Source: an uncultured Porphyromonadaceae bacterium (GTDB lineage Bacteria; Bacteroidota; Bacteroidia; Bacteroidales; Muribaculaceae). Taken from it: a DNA stretch of 64,000 nucleotides. The DNA is taken from positions 1-64,000 of the forward strand of contig CALAVE010000043.1 of assembly GCA_937892215.1 (NCBI GenBank), given 5' to 3'. Position numbers and translations under genes: made by a program. This document shows, piece after piece, positions 34,507 to 41,895 of the stretch. Under the pieces are notes generated by a model, which had not been told where the DNA came from, searched no databases, and saw only the letters and a list, made by a program, of their open reading frames with translations. Position 1 is the stretch's first letter. Every line of letters starts with the position of its first letter.

Positions 34507-35742
34507 ATGGCAACAACAAAATTCTACCTTGACAACCGTGGCGTAACGAGTGGTAATCCCTCTCCGCTCAAAATAGCCATCACCAAGCACGGCAAGACCG
34601 CCCTCTTGCCCATGAACGTGCGACTGCTCCCATCCCAGTGGGACAAGGCAAAATGCCGAGTAATCAATCACCCTCAGCGGCAGTTGCTGAACAATTTCCT
34701 TGCCAAACGGATTCTGGACGTTAATACCGCCATTGAAGAACTGACCGAGCAAGGAGCGCTGGCCATGCTAAATGCAACCGAAATAAAAAATATTATTTCG
34801 GCCAAATTTGGCGGCTCCGCTGTTGACGGGGGGGCGAATGATAAATTCCTCAACCGACTTAAGAAGTTTGGCGAGAGGCGCAGAAAATTGCGCACTCGTG
34901 AATTATACGCCGCGACAGCAAGTAGAATAGAAGCGTTCTGCCCTACGGCGCGCGTTCTCCGCTTTGAGGATATAACGGTGGACTGGCTCACCCACTTCGA
35001 CGCGTTCCTCGCCCGTACGTCGCCAGCCCGGAACGCACGGAACATTCACCTGCGCAACATACGCGCCGTGTTCAACGATGCGATAGACGATGAAGTCACC
35101 ACGACTTATCCGTTTCGCCGGTTCAAAATCATACCAGAGCCAACACGCAACCGCGCCTATGACGTGAGCGCGCTGAGGCAATTGTTCGCTTACCCTGCTG
35201 AGCCATGGCAAGCGGTGTATATAGACATCTTCAAACTGATTTTTATGCTCATTGGTATTAACGCGGTGGACCTGTTCAACGCCACCGCGCTTGACGGAGA
35301 TAGGCTGTACTATGTGCGGAGCAAGACCTCTCGCCCGTACTCTATTAAAGTGGAGCCAGAGGCGCAGGATATAATCAGGCGGCTTGCCGGGAAACTAAAG
35401 TTGCTTGCCCTTGCCGAACGACATAAGAGCGCGAAGTCGTTCTTGCAGCAAGTAAATCGCGGTTTGCAGAGTATTGGCACGACACACAGGGAAGAACGGT
35501 TAGTGCGCGGTCGCGTGCGGAACGTCCTTGTGCGCGAGTCTGCTTTCAAGGGCATCACCACCTACGTGGCGCGGCACTCATGGGCCACCATCGCCGCCGA
35601 ACTTGACATCCCAAAGGAAACAATAGCCGCAGCACTGGGCCACGGTGGAAACACGGTCACGGATATCTATATCCGTTATGACCGCAAGAAGATAGACGAC
35701 GCTAACCGCCGAGTGATAGACTATGTGTTATATGGTAAGTAA
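34507..35742 (+). CDS. int: Phage integrase, tyrosine recombinase of Bacteroidetes phage type
   Basis: Inserts and excises the phage at the adjacent tRNA gene. The 411-residue protein has the Bacteroidetes-type N-terminal domain (KFYLDNRGVTSGNPSPLKIAITKHG), a core-binding domain (about 115-215), and the catalytic domain. The segment LIGINAVDLFNA replaces the classical TGLR box, as is usual in this subgroup. The later residues RHSWATIAAEL, GHGGNTVTDIYIRYD (nucleophile Tyr) are clear. The ATG at 34507 is preferred since upstream in-frame codons run through the arm-site repeats. It is the only phage gene on the plus strand at this end. Confidence 0.93.
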   Translation: MATTKFYLDNRGVTSGNPSPLKIAITKHGKTALLPMNVRLLPSQWDKAKCRVINHPQRQLLNNFLAKRILDVNTAIEELTEQGALAMLNATEIKNIISAKFGGSAVDGGANDKFLNRLKKFGERRRKLRTRELYAATASRIEAFCPTARVLRFEDITVDWLTHFDAFLARTSPARNARNIHLRNIRAVFNDAIDDEVTTTYPFRRFKIIPEPTRNRAYDVSALRQLFAYPAEPWQAVYIDIFKLIFMLIGINAVDLFNATALDGDRLYYVRSKTSRPYSIKVEPEAQDIIRRLAGKLKLLALAERHKSAKSFLQQVNRGLQSIGTTHREERLVRGRVRNVLVRESAFKGITTYVARHSWATIAAELDIPKETIAAALGHGGNTVTDIYIRYDRKKIDDANRRVIDYVLYGK

Positions 35743-35833
35743 TTTTAGCCAAAAATTGTCCCTCTTTGTTCCAAATCCGAAAAATGATAAACTACCCATT
35801 CGAGAAATTTTAGACAATTAGGACGCATAAAAA

Positions 35834-35856
35834 AGGCCGGTTTCTCACGCCGGCCT
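35834..35856. terminator. Terminator between integrase and the left end of the phage late transcript
   Basis: AGGCCGG and CCGGCCT form a perfect seven-base-pair stem, preceded by A residues. It serves the integrase gene and, read on the minus strand with the T-run, the long leftward phage transcript. Confidence 0.75.
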
Positions 35857-35919
35857 CCGTGATAACTCATCAATGAAAAGCAATGAATTAATCACAACAA
35901 CGATGCAAAGGTAGTGAAA

Positions 35920-36321
35920 TTATTTGGATAAACCACAAATCGGGCAAATTTTTCCGATTATCGGCGTTGCTTTCCGCGCTAGATAGCCTTGTAGGTAGGA
36001 TGCTTCCTCGCTTCCCGGACGAATGTCGTAGTAGTCGCAGATTTCGGCCTGCACGTGATTAAGTTCGTGCGCAATGGTGTCAATCCATTGGCTACGGCTT
36101 GTTGTGTGGCTCAAAAACACCAGACTCATCTTGAGTTTGGGTTGTGTGACGGTCATTCCGGTGTTCGGCTCAGCCAGTATTTTCATTGATTTTTGCACAG
36201 CGCGCGAAGATAGTCCGAAAGTATATAGTAGTGCTTCCATTACATCGTCGTCGCGCTCGTCATAGTCGTAACAAAACAGCACGCCCCAGTACCCGTCAAT
36301 GTCTTTGTAGTCCTGTATCAT
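35920..36321 (-). CDS. Phage protein with HExxH zinc-peptidase motif
   Basis: A 133-residue protein with IAHELNHVQ near residues 84-92, the signature of zinc metallopeptidases, a possible third ligand in the following helix (SEEASYLQGY), and a C-terminal CPIC pair. It is too small for a known secreted peptidase; it could be a cytoplasmic peptidase-like protein. The start is fixed by an ATGA overlap with the upstream gene. It is the last gene of the leftward phage transcript, a position where accessory genes are common. Substrate and role are unknown. Confidence 0.65.
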   Translation of the reverse strand: MIQDYKDIDGYWGVLFCYDYDERDDDVMEALLYTFGLSSRAVQKSMKILAEPNTGMTVTQPKLKMSLVFLSHTTSRSQWIDTIAHELNHVQAEICDYYDIRPGSEEASYLQGYLARKATPIIGKICPICGLSK

Positions 36322-36716
36322 AGCATCCGCTCCCAATAAATAGGTTTACCCATAAGACACATTTTAGCCTCGAAGCACTCCAGAACTGCCTCGGGGCAGC
36401 AGTCGGGGTCACAAATAGTTTCTTCCACGAACGTAGCACGTTGCTCGTCGGTCTTGAGTGTCTTGGGATAGTCGGCAATAGCCATGTTGAACAAGTACCA
36501 TGCGGTATAGGCAAACTCCATTGGAAGTTGTATCTTGTTGGCCTCAAGCACCGACTGCACATCGTCAATCGCGCGCGGTTTCAGTGGCTTCATTTCTTTG
36601 GTTGTGGGGTCTTTAGTTTCCATGTTGCTGATGGCCCACTCGGCCAGTCGCTTGCTGAACAGGCCGTGGTTCTCGTCCTCATACATGGCGCGCCCCATTG
36701 ATATGTATTGTTTCAT
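36318..36716 (-). CDS. Conserved phage protein of unknown function
   Basis: A 132-residue soluble protein starting MKQYISMGRAMYEDENHG. The middle is helical, and a Cys pair CDPDCC sits near residue 105. I recognise the general look from Bacteroidetes phage late regions but cannot name a role. It is coupled to the downstream HExxH gene by ATGA. The ATG at 36716 is preferred to an earlier in-frame one because it follows a purine-rich stretch. Confidence 0.65.
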   Translation of the reverse strand: MKQYISMGRAMYEDENHGLFSKRLAEWAISNMETKDPTTKEMKPLKPRAIDDVQSVLEANKIQLPMEFAYTAWYLFNMAIADYPKTLKTDEQRATFVEETICDPDCCPEAVLECFEAKMCLMGKPIYWERML

Positions 36717-36785
36717 GTGAATTGCTTTTTGGGGGTTAATAAAATGGGTGGGTAGTTGCCTGCCCACCCTTGATAAGCGAGAGTA

Positions 36786-37016
36786 TTATACATACCGGCC
36801 TCGGCTATCGCGACCACGGCGGTAGTTCTCCGAATCTTCATCCTCGGAGTCTTCCCAACCGTGCTTGTAGCCCTGCCGATAACCATGCTCGTATTCATCG
36901 CGGTAATTCATACCGGAAGTGTGAGTGCGGTAACCACCGCTCCGCATATTGCGCCGCATCTGAGAGCGCATGTCGCCCTCGCTTTCGCTTCCTTTATCTA
37001 CAAATATCCAGCCCAT
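36786..37016 (-). CDS. Small Arg/Tyr/Gly-rich phage protein
   Basis: A 76-residue, highly charged protein with repeated Tyr-Arg/Gly units (EYEHGYRQGYKHGWEDSEDE) and many Met/Arg residues near the start. It is probably disordered. It lies in the late transcript with 69 bases on the downstream side. No family recognised. Confidence 0.5.
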   Translation of the reverse strand: MGWIFVDKGSESEGDMRSQMRRNMRSGGYRTHTSGMNYRDEYEHGYRQGYKHGWEDSEDEDSENYRRGRDSRGRYV

Positions 37017-37049
37017 GAGTCTTGTCTTTTATAAGTGGGGACAACAACC

Positions 37050-37562
37050 TTAGCTCGGTGAATCGAGTTTCTGCAAAATTGCGAGTATCGAGTCGAGTTT
37101 CTTGTCGGTCTCGCTCTGACGTTCCTCAAGGCTCTTTATGGTCCGCGCCTGTCGCTTCTCCTCGGCGTAACGCGGATTGAGCGTTTCCAGCATCCGTTCA
37201 CCCTCTTTGAGAACTACTTTATGATAGTCAACTTGCTCGAGAGCCTTTTTTGACGCCTGCAACATAGAATCCACGGCAGACAGCATAGCCTCGCGACTAC
37301 CGGTAAAAGTGTCGTTGCCGCGAGCGGCAATTTCTACGCTAATCGGTACATCGGGGAATGTTTCGTCTTTGCCGTTGAACGTGGCGACAATGTTTACTAC
37401 CTGCTGAATGTTCGTTCCGTTGAACGCATTGGGTACGGCTTGTGGCTGGTATAGTGGCCTTGGGTCGGTCTTAGACTTGACGACACCGACCTCCAAAATA
37501 GGTTTTTCTCCTCTTCGTAACAAGTAAAATGGACTTCCGTTACCAAGGTTGTTGAATCCCAT
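37050..37562 (-). CDS. Conserved phage protein with C-terminal coiled coil
   Basis: A 170-residue protein. The first ~95 residues seem a small folded domain (MGFNNLGNGSPFYLLRRGEKP...). From about 100 to 165 it is a charged coiled coil (EEKRQARTIKSLEERQSETDKKLDSILAIL). It is part of a cluster of four genes left of the lysis cassette. A virion or accessory role is possible; not determined. Confidence 0.6.
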   Translation of the reverse strand: MGFNNLGNGSPFYLLRRGEKPILEVGVVKSKTDPRPLYQPQAVPNAFNGTNIQQVVNIVATFNGKDETFPDVPISVEIAARGNDTFTGSREAMLSAVDSMLQASKKALEQVDYHKVVLKEGERMLETLNPRYAEEKRQARTIKSLEERQSETDKKLDSILAILQKLDSPS

Positions 37563-37592
37563 TGTTGTTGATATTAAATTGATTAAACACTA

Positions 37593-37928
37593 TTACTCGG
37601 TTGTTCGCGACATGAGGGTGAGTAACCCGTTGAACCTATCGTTGAAAACAAGGATAACGCTCGTCGCAAGTAACTCTGCCGCTGTAACGGGTGTGCCGTT
37701 CGGCAAGGTGAGCGCGCGCGATGTTCCATTCAGCGTAAGAGTTACGGGGAGCGCGGCTGTGGCATCAGCCGGAATCACGTCCGATATCCGGACGGTGAAA
37801 TATCCGAGCGGTTGAATACGCCTAAAGCCTAACGCGATATCTACGCTCTCAGTGCCGATTGTCGTAGTGGTGGAACTGATAAACGGAATACCACCTGCAT
37901 TAGTCGTTATATTGCTAAAACATCCCAT
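37593..37928 (-). CDS. Small beta-rich phage protein
   Basis: A 111-residue protein rich in Thr, Val and Ile with predicted strands throughout (VTLTLNGTSRALTLPNGTPV). It has a very good ribosome-binding site (AGGAGG) seven bases before ATG, unusual for this phylum, so translation is probably strong. The length and composition suit a small structural protein. Its neighbours are the Gly-rich protein and the coiled-coil protein. Confidence 0.55.
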   Translation of the reverse strand: MGCFSNITTNAGGIPFISSTTTTIGTESVDIALGFRRIQPLGYFTVRISDVIPADATAALPVTLTLNGTSRALTLPNGTPVTAAELLATSVILVFNDRFNGLLTLMSRTTE

Positions 37929-37951
37929 GCTTTTTCCTCCTGTCCGTTTTA

Positions 37952-38923
37952 TCAGAATACGATGTTGCCGCCAAATCCGTTACCTCCATAGAATCCGCCA
38001 TAGCCGTAGCCGTTGGGATAGAACCCACCGCTCACATACGGCGTTGTGTTCACCGCCATAAGGTTCGGCCACTGCACGGGAACCGTGTTCGGTAACTTGC
38101 ACTTGATGTCGTCCACGTCACGTACAAGCGGAGAGACAAGGCTGTTTACGTAGCCTGTGATTGCGGCCGTCTGGTTAGCGTTGTCAATCTGCCCACGGAG
38201 TTGGGTGATGATGTCGGACTGAGTGTTAATCTTTTCTTGCATTTCACGCTCCTTGACATCGCAGAACTCCTTAGTCATGTTGGTCTGCAAGGCGTTGATT
38301 GCGCCTACGATGCTTGCCGTGTTGCGGTCTGCCTGTGAGCCGAGCGTATTGGTCTGCTCAATGGTGCGTATTTGCGACTGATAGCCCTGTTCAGTTGTGA
38401 GCAGTCGATTTTCGCAGCAGCACTCGCACAGCTGTTTGCTCAGCGAAGCGTCACCGCTCTGCAGTGCGTTAATGACCTGCAATGTTGACATTCCGTGATT
38501 AACAGCTAAAGTGTTGAGTGCGTTCTGCACATTCGCTACAGCCGAGTTCACGAGGTTGAAGTCCTGACCGAGCGTTGTAGCCAAGTTCTGGATGGCGTTG
38601 CGACTGGCCTCTCCCTGCGAGGTAACTGCATTCATGATAAGTTCACGGCCACTGTCGTTGTTCAGCTGGTTAGAAAGGTAGCCGGCGGCATTACCTCCGC
38701 CCCAGCCACCACCGAAGCCCCCGAAACCGCCGTTGCCACCCCAACCAAACATTGAGGCGATAATTGCGAGTCCGAACAGGTCAGCGATGCTGTTGAAACC
38801 ACCGCTAAAACCACCGAAGCCGTTGCCGAAGCCACCTCCGAATCCTCCTATGGGGATGGAGAACGGGATTCCACTGACCCCGTTGTTACTTCCGTTATCG
38901 GGTAATTGATAAATTTCTGCCAT
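37952..38923 (-). CDS. Gly-rich phage protein with central coiled coil
   Basis: A 323-residue protein with Gly/Phe-rich ends: residues about 20-80 (GGFGGGFGNGFGGFSGGF and similar) and about 295-320. Between them are helical heptad-like segments (ALQTNMTKEFCDVKEREMQEK) and a cluster LCECCCENR near 175. Similar proteins occur in the late regions of gut phages and are often virion-associated or of unknown role. The Cys cluster could bind metal. The gene is the largest left of the lysis cassette. Confidence 0.6.
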   Translation of the reverse strand: MAEIYQLPDNGSNNGVSGIPFSIPIGGFGGGFGNGFGGFSGGFNSIADLFGLAIIASMFGWGGNGGFGGFGGGWGGGNAAGYLSNQLNNDSGRELIMNAVTSQGEASRNAIQNLATTLGQDFNLVNSAVANVQNALNTLAVNHGMSTLQVINALQSGDASLSKQLCECCCENRLLTTEQGYQSQIRTIEQTNTLGSQADRNTASIVGAINALQTNMTKEFCDVKEREMQEKINTQSDIITQLRGQIDNANQTAAITGYVNSLVSPLVRDVDDIKCKLPNTVPVQWPNLMAVNTTPYVSGGFYPNGYGYGGFYGGNGFGGNIVF

Positions 38924-39024
38924 AATAGGTGATGTTAAGTGTTATTAAATACTTGTCTCGCGAAACAATGCAAAGGTAAGCCGTCTCGCGTGACCGAATC
39001 GAACTTTTCACCCATTTGTCGAGG

Positions 39025-39258
39025 TCACAATTTGACCTGCTTGTTAAGCCTGCGAACAATGCGCTTGACGCTGCTTTCGCTGGTGTTATACTTGTCGGCA
39101 AGCAATGCCGTTATATAGGTCGTTTTCTCTCCTGCGCTTCTCAGGTTCTCGTAGTCGTTAAACAAGGCGATATGCCATACATCGTCAGTCCTTATACCGT
39201 TATCCGATAGTGCCACAAGGGCGTTTTCCGCAATTTTTAGCAAGTCAATTATCTTCAT
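39025..39258 (-). CDS. Small DNA-binding-like phage protein
   Basis: A 77-residue protein ending in a helix-turn-helix-like segment (YITALLADKYNTSESSVKRIVRRL). The ATG at 39258 is preferred over an upstream GTG that lies inside an inverted repeat. It may regulate phage genes. Directly upstream on its own strand is the structured leader at 39286-39420. Confidence 0.55.
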   Translation of the reverse strand: MKIIDLLKIAENALVALSDNGIRTDDVWHIALFNDYENLRSAGEKTTYITALLADKYNTSESSVKRIVRRLNKQVKL

Positions 39259-39285
39259 ATCAAATCTTTTTACTATCTTTGCGTC

Positions 39286-39420
39286 GCTTCTCACGCGACA
39301 TTATACATCACACCCATCAGGTGCGTAAGGAACACGATTCCCCTGCGCACGCCTGATGGGTGTACTATTATAATGCGTGAGAAGCCTTATAATTAGCGCA
39401 GGGGAGTTTTTGTGCCCTGC
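39286..39420. promoter_or_regulatory. Structured leader with several nested inverted repeats
   Basis: Three perfect pairs are visible: GCTTCTCACGC (39286-39296) with 39375-39385; ACACCCATCAGG (39310-39321) with 39352-39363; and TCCCCTGCGC (39339-39348) with 39396-39405, the last competing with the inner part of the second. On the minus strand it is the 5' leader of the small DNA-binding-like gene. Parts recur on the plus strand at 56287-56327. A TATCTTTG box on the plus strand at 39274-39281 could also start a transcript here. Confidence 0.65.
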
Positions 39421-39496
39421 TCAAAATATGACCTATGAATAAACTTCTGCTATCTTCCCAGACGACAGAAGTCGCGCGATATGATGAAGATTACAG

Positions 39497-39937
39497 TTAA
39501 GTCTTAATTCTCCACAGTGCTAATGCGATGAGCATTATGATTGCCGATGCGCCCACGATACTTAGGGACTTTTGCCACCAATTAAGGCGGTTCACCTCCT
39601 TAATAGTGGTAACCTCCACCGGCACTTCAACTCGTTGCTCGCGCACAACCGTATCTGTGCGGACTACCCTGTTATTTGCTTGCAAGTGGTGCCACCGCTC
39701 GATGAGAACCGTATCACCCTTGACGTAATGGAACACGCTATCGCGCAACATCAACGTGTCGTGAGTGTTATATTGCTGCACTCGAATGACCGAGTCGCGC
39801 TCATGGAGTATAACCGGCACTTCTCTTTCAACCACTTTGCAAGAAGTGGCTATTAACAGCCACACAGCAATGCCCATGAGCAGAAGCATGAGGCCGACAA
39901 CGTGCTTGGGCTTGATATCGTATTCGTTCAGTCTCAT
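39497..39937 (-). CDS. Candidate unimolecular spanin (u-spanin)
   Basis: A spanin joins inner and outer membranes at the end of phage lysis. The 146-residue protein has a hydrophobic signal with lipobox LIATSC (Cys 33), a polar periplasmic segment of about 90 residues rich in Val/Asp/Arg and predicted strands (HDTLMLRDSVFHYVKGDT), and a C-terminal membrane helix (SLSIVGASAIIMLIALALW). This lipoprotein-plus-C-terminal-anchor layout is that of T1-type u-spanins. It lies directly after the endolysin and holin-like genes. The function is inferred from layout and position only. Confidence 0.55.
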   Translation of the reverse strand: MRLNEYDIKPKHVVGLMLLLMGIAVWLLIATSCKVVEREVPVILHERDSVIRVQQYNTHDTLMLRDSVFHYVKGDTVLIERWHHLQANNRVVRTDTVVREQRVEVPVEVTTIKEVNRLNWWQKSLSIVGASAIIMLIALALWRIKT

Positions 39938-39943
39938 AGTATA

Positions 39944-40348
39944 TCACTTTATGTGCAACACTTGTCTGCGATGTCTCGGCCCGTAACTGACGTGAATCCA
40001 GTTGTAGCCGTATTCGTCAATGAGTTGGTCGAAAGGGAGTCCCAGCCTGATTATCAGTTCAAACAACTGCCGGTTGTCGGCTGGATTGTCGCTCACTGTG
40101 CGGATGTCGGCCGCTTCACCTTTGAGGTGCTGGCTGCTTTTGGCACCGCCTACGGTCGCATTGAGTTTCGGGCAGCGATAGCCGCTCGTGACAATTATCG
40201 GTGCGCCCCACGCTTCACGCAGAGGGTCAAGCACGTTCTGCACCAACGCAGTCAAGTTCGAAGCCACCTCCGGCGATGCTGTGTTATCAATGCCGCGACG
40301 CTGTGCTGTAGCCGACTTCGTCAGTTCTGATATAGTAAAGTATTTCAT
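39944..40348 (-). CDS. Phage endolysin, peptidase M15 family
   Basis: Cleaves peptide bonds in peptidoglycan. The 134-residue protein is a single M15 domain with the zinc motif SSQHLKGEAADI (His and Asp ligands) near 72-83 and the third ligand in WIHVSY near 117. TSGYRCPKLN before it is typical. No signal peptide is seen, so release needs the adjacent holin. It overlaps the holin-like gene by four bases. Confidence 0.88.
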   Translation of the reverse strand: MKYFTISELTKSATAQRRGIDNTASPEVASNLTALVQNVLDPLREAWGAPIIVTSGYRCPKLNATVGGAKSSQHLKGEAADIRTVSDNPADNRQLFELIIRLGLPFDQLIDEYGYNWIHVSYGPRHRRQVLHIK

Positions 40349-40584
40349 TGTGCAGTCCTCCTTCTTATATCTTCGTCCAAAGCACGCAAGCGATTGTCGA
40401 AGTACAGTTTAATTCCGAATATGCTGCCGGCATACACCAATGCCTCACCAAGCACCGCGAGCACGGTGCTATGTATCTCGCCCAGCGGTGGCACACAGAA
40501 GCCCGCCACGCACAAGCCTGTACCCACCGTGAGCATCGCCACGGCCGACACTACGGCGATTGTATCTTTCCTGTCCTTAGTCAT
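40345..40584 (-). CDS. Holin-like membrane protein
   Basis: A 79-residue protein with two hydrophobic helices (IAVVSAVAMLTVGTGLCVAGF and VLAVLGEALVYAGSIFGI) and a charged C-terminal tail (LRALDEDIRRRTAQ). Size, topology and the ATGA overlaps with genes on both sides fit a phage holin. The start at 40584 is set by the overlap with the upstream stop. Confidence 0.65.
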   Translation of the reverse strand: MTKDRKDTIAVVSAVAMLTVGTGLCVAGFCVPPLGEIHSTVLAVLGEALVYAGSIFGIKLYFDNRLRALDEDIRRRTAQ

Positions 40585-40904
40585 GACGCGCCCTCCAATC
40601 TGTTGATTTCGTCCCTTAATGCACGGCGGTGCTCGCGCCAACCCGGATAGAGAGTGTCGCAGTCGTAGCCCTCAAGGGCTTTCAGTGCGATGTAATCAGT
40701 CGCGTCCAGTTCTCGGTACAACTGCTCGCGCTTTTCCCTGAGCCGTTGCAAGTCCTCGTCGGAGGGCGGATTGTCCACCTCCTCAAAATCATCAGCCGTG
40801 ACATCGGGCAGGGTGGAGAAGCGTCGCCCATACACATCGCTCCCCTTGAGGTGGAGCCACTTGCCGCTGTCGCTGTAAATCTCGTTGTTGCTAATAACTA
40901 CCAT
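40581..40904 (-). CDS. Small phage protein upstream of the lysis cassette
   Basis: A 107-residue soluble protein; the middle (DLQRLREKREQLYRELDATDY) is a charged helix, and the N-terminus contains a strand-rich WLHLKGSDVYG segment. Similar genes often follow tail-fibre genes in these phages. Function unknown. Confidence 0.6.
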   Translation of the reverse strand: MVVISNNEIYSDSGKWLHLKGSDVYGRRFSTLPDVTADDFEEVDNPPSDEDLQRLREKREQLYRELDATDYIALKALEGYDCDTLYPGWREHRRALRDEINRLEGAS

Positions 40905-40950
40905 AATTTTTTGTCGTTACATAAATTATTTGTGATTAATCCGTACCATA

Positions 40951-41895
40951 TCAAGCAGTCTTTAGAGCGAAATTAACATAGTATGGACCTCCCATCGCTC
41001 TCACGCGGAGGCCGTTCCATTTGCCGCCGCTGGCATCGCCGTTGTTCAGTTTATCCCATACATCGGCGTGCACATACACCGTAATAGCGGTGGCTTCGGT
41101 CATTCCGCTGGGGCGGTTGTCAACGAGGTATTCAAGGCTCTCGTAACTGATATTCGGGCAGGCGGACAAGTCCACGTTGACGCGGACATTCCTCAGGCGC
41201 ACTTCCTCGAGTGCCGCGCAACGGCCGAAAACGGAGTTCGAGAAGTTGGTCTGCGTGGTTATGCTGTTGCAGTTGAACACCATGTCTATCACCCGCAGGC
41301 TTGTGCAGCCGTAGAATGCGTCAATCAGCGTCGTGGGTGTTACACCGCTTGTGCCGTAGTTGCCTTTTATTACCTCCACGGCGGTATTGTTGCGGAACGC
41401 GTAGGTGTAACTCACACTTGATGCGCTGTTGTATATGCTTCGGTTCGGGATGTTCGTCCGGAACGTACAGTGGGCATACTTGCCACCCTGCATCGCGCCC
41501 ATGAACTGGTTCGTCTGGTTATATATCGTTACAGCCTGAGCATAGGTGATATCTGTCAGTCCGTTGAGCGAGAACATGCCTGTTGCAGTATCGTAAGAGC
41601 CATAACTGCCGACTGCGTCAAGCCACAGGTCTATAAATGCTTGTTTCTTCGCCACTGCAATTAGTTGGTTGGCGGAGTCCAATTCTTGCGCGAGCGCATC
41701 AACCGTTGTTTTGTCTGCTTTTAGTGCGATAGCTGATGCATTCTCGGTTATTCTTCTTGACAGGCGGTCAACTTCGTCCTCAACTGTTTGGGCGAGAACG
41801 CTCAGGTCAGACGCAGGCGCAAAATTGCCATTAAGAACTTCGCTTATCGCTTTGTCTATCTGCGCTCCGGTGTGTGTACTTTCGTAATTGCTCAT
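40951..41895 (-). CDS. Tail protein with leucine-rich-repeat-like (BspA type) C-terminal part
   Basis: A 314-residue protein. The first ~90 residues are a coiled coil with repeated heptads (TVEDEVDRLSRRITENASAIALK), usual at the base of a phage fibre. The centre has segments of the BspA/LRR_5 type (LIDAFYGCTSLRVIDM and FGRCAALEEVRLRNV). It overlaps the upstream tail gene (ATGA). It is the best candidate in the window for a receptor-binding fibre or tip, and the LRR region may recognise a cell-surface target. Inference from layout. Confidence 0.65.
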   Translation of the reverse strand: MSNYESTHTGAQIDKAISEVLNGNFAPASDLSVLAQTVEDEVDRLSRRITENASAIALKADKTTVDALAQELDSANQLIAVAKKQAFIDLWLDAVGSYGSYDTATGMFSLNGLTDITYAQAVTIYNQTNQFMGAMQGGKYAHCTFRTNIPNRSIYNSASSVSYTYAFRNNTAVEVIKGNYGTSGVTPTTLIDAFYGCTSLRVIDMVFNCNSITTQTNFSNSVFGRCAALEEVRLRNVRVNVDLSACPNISYESLEYLVDNRPSGMTEATAITVYVHADVWDKLNNGDASGGKWNGLRVRAMGGPYYVNFALKTA

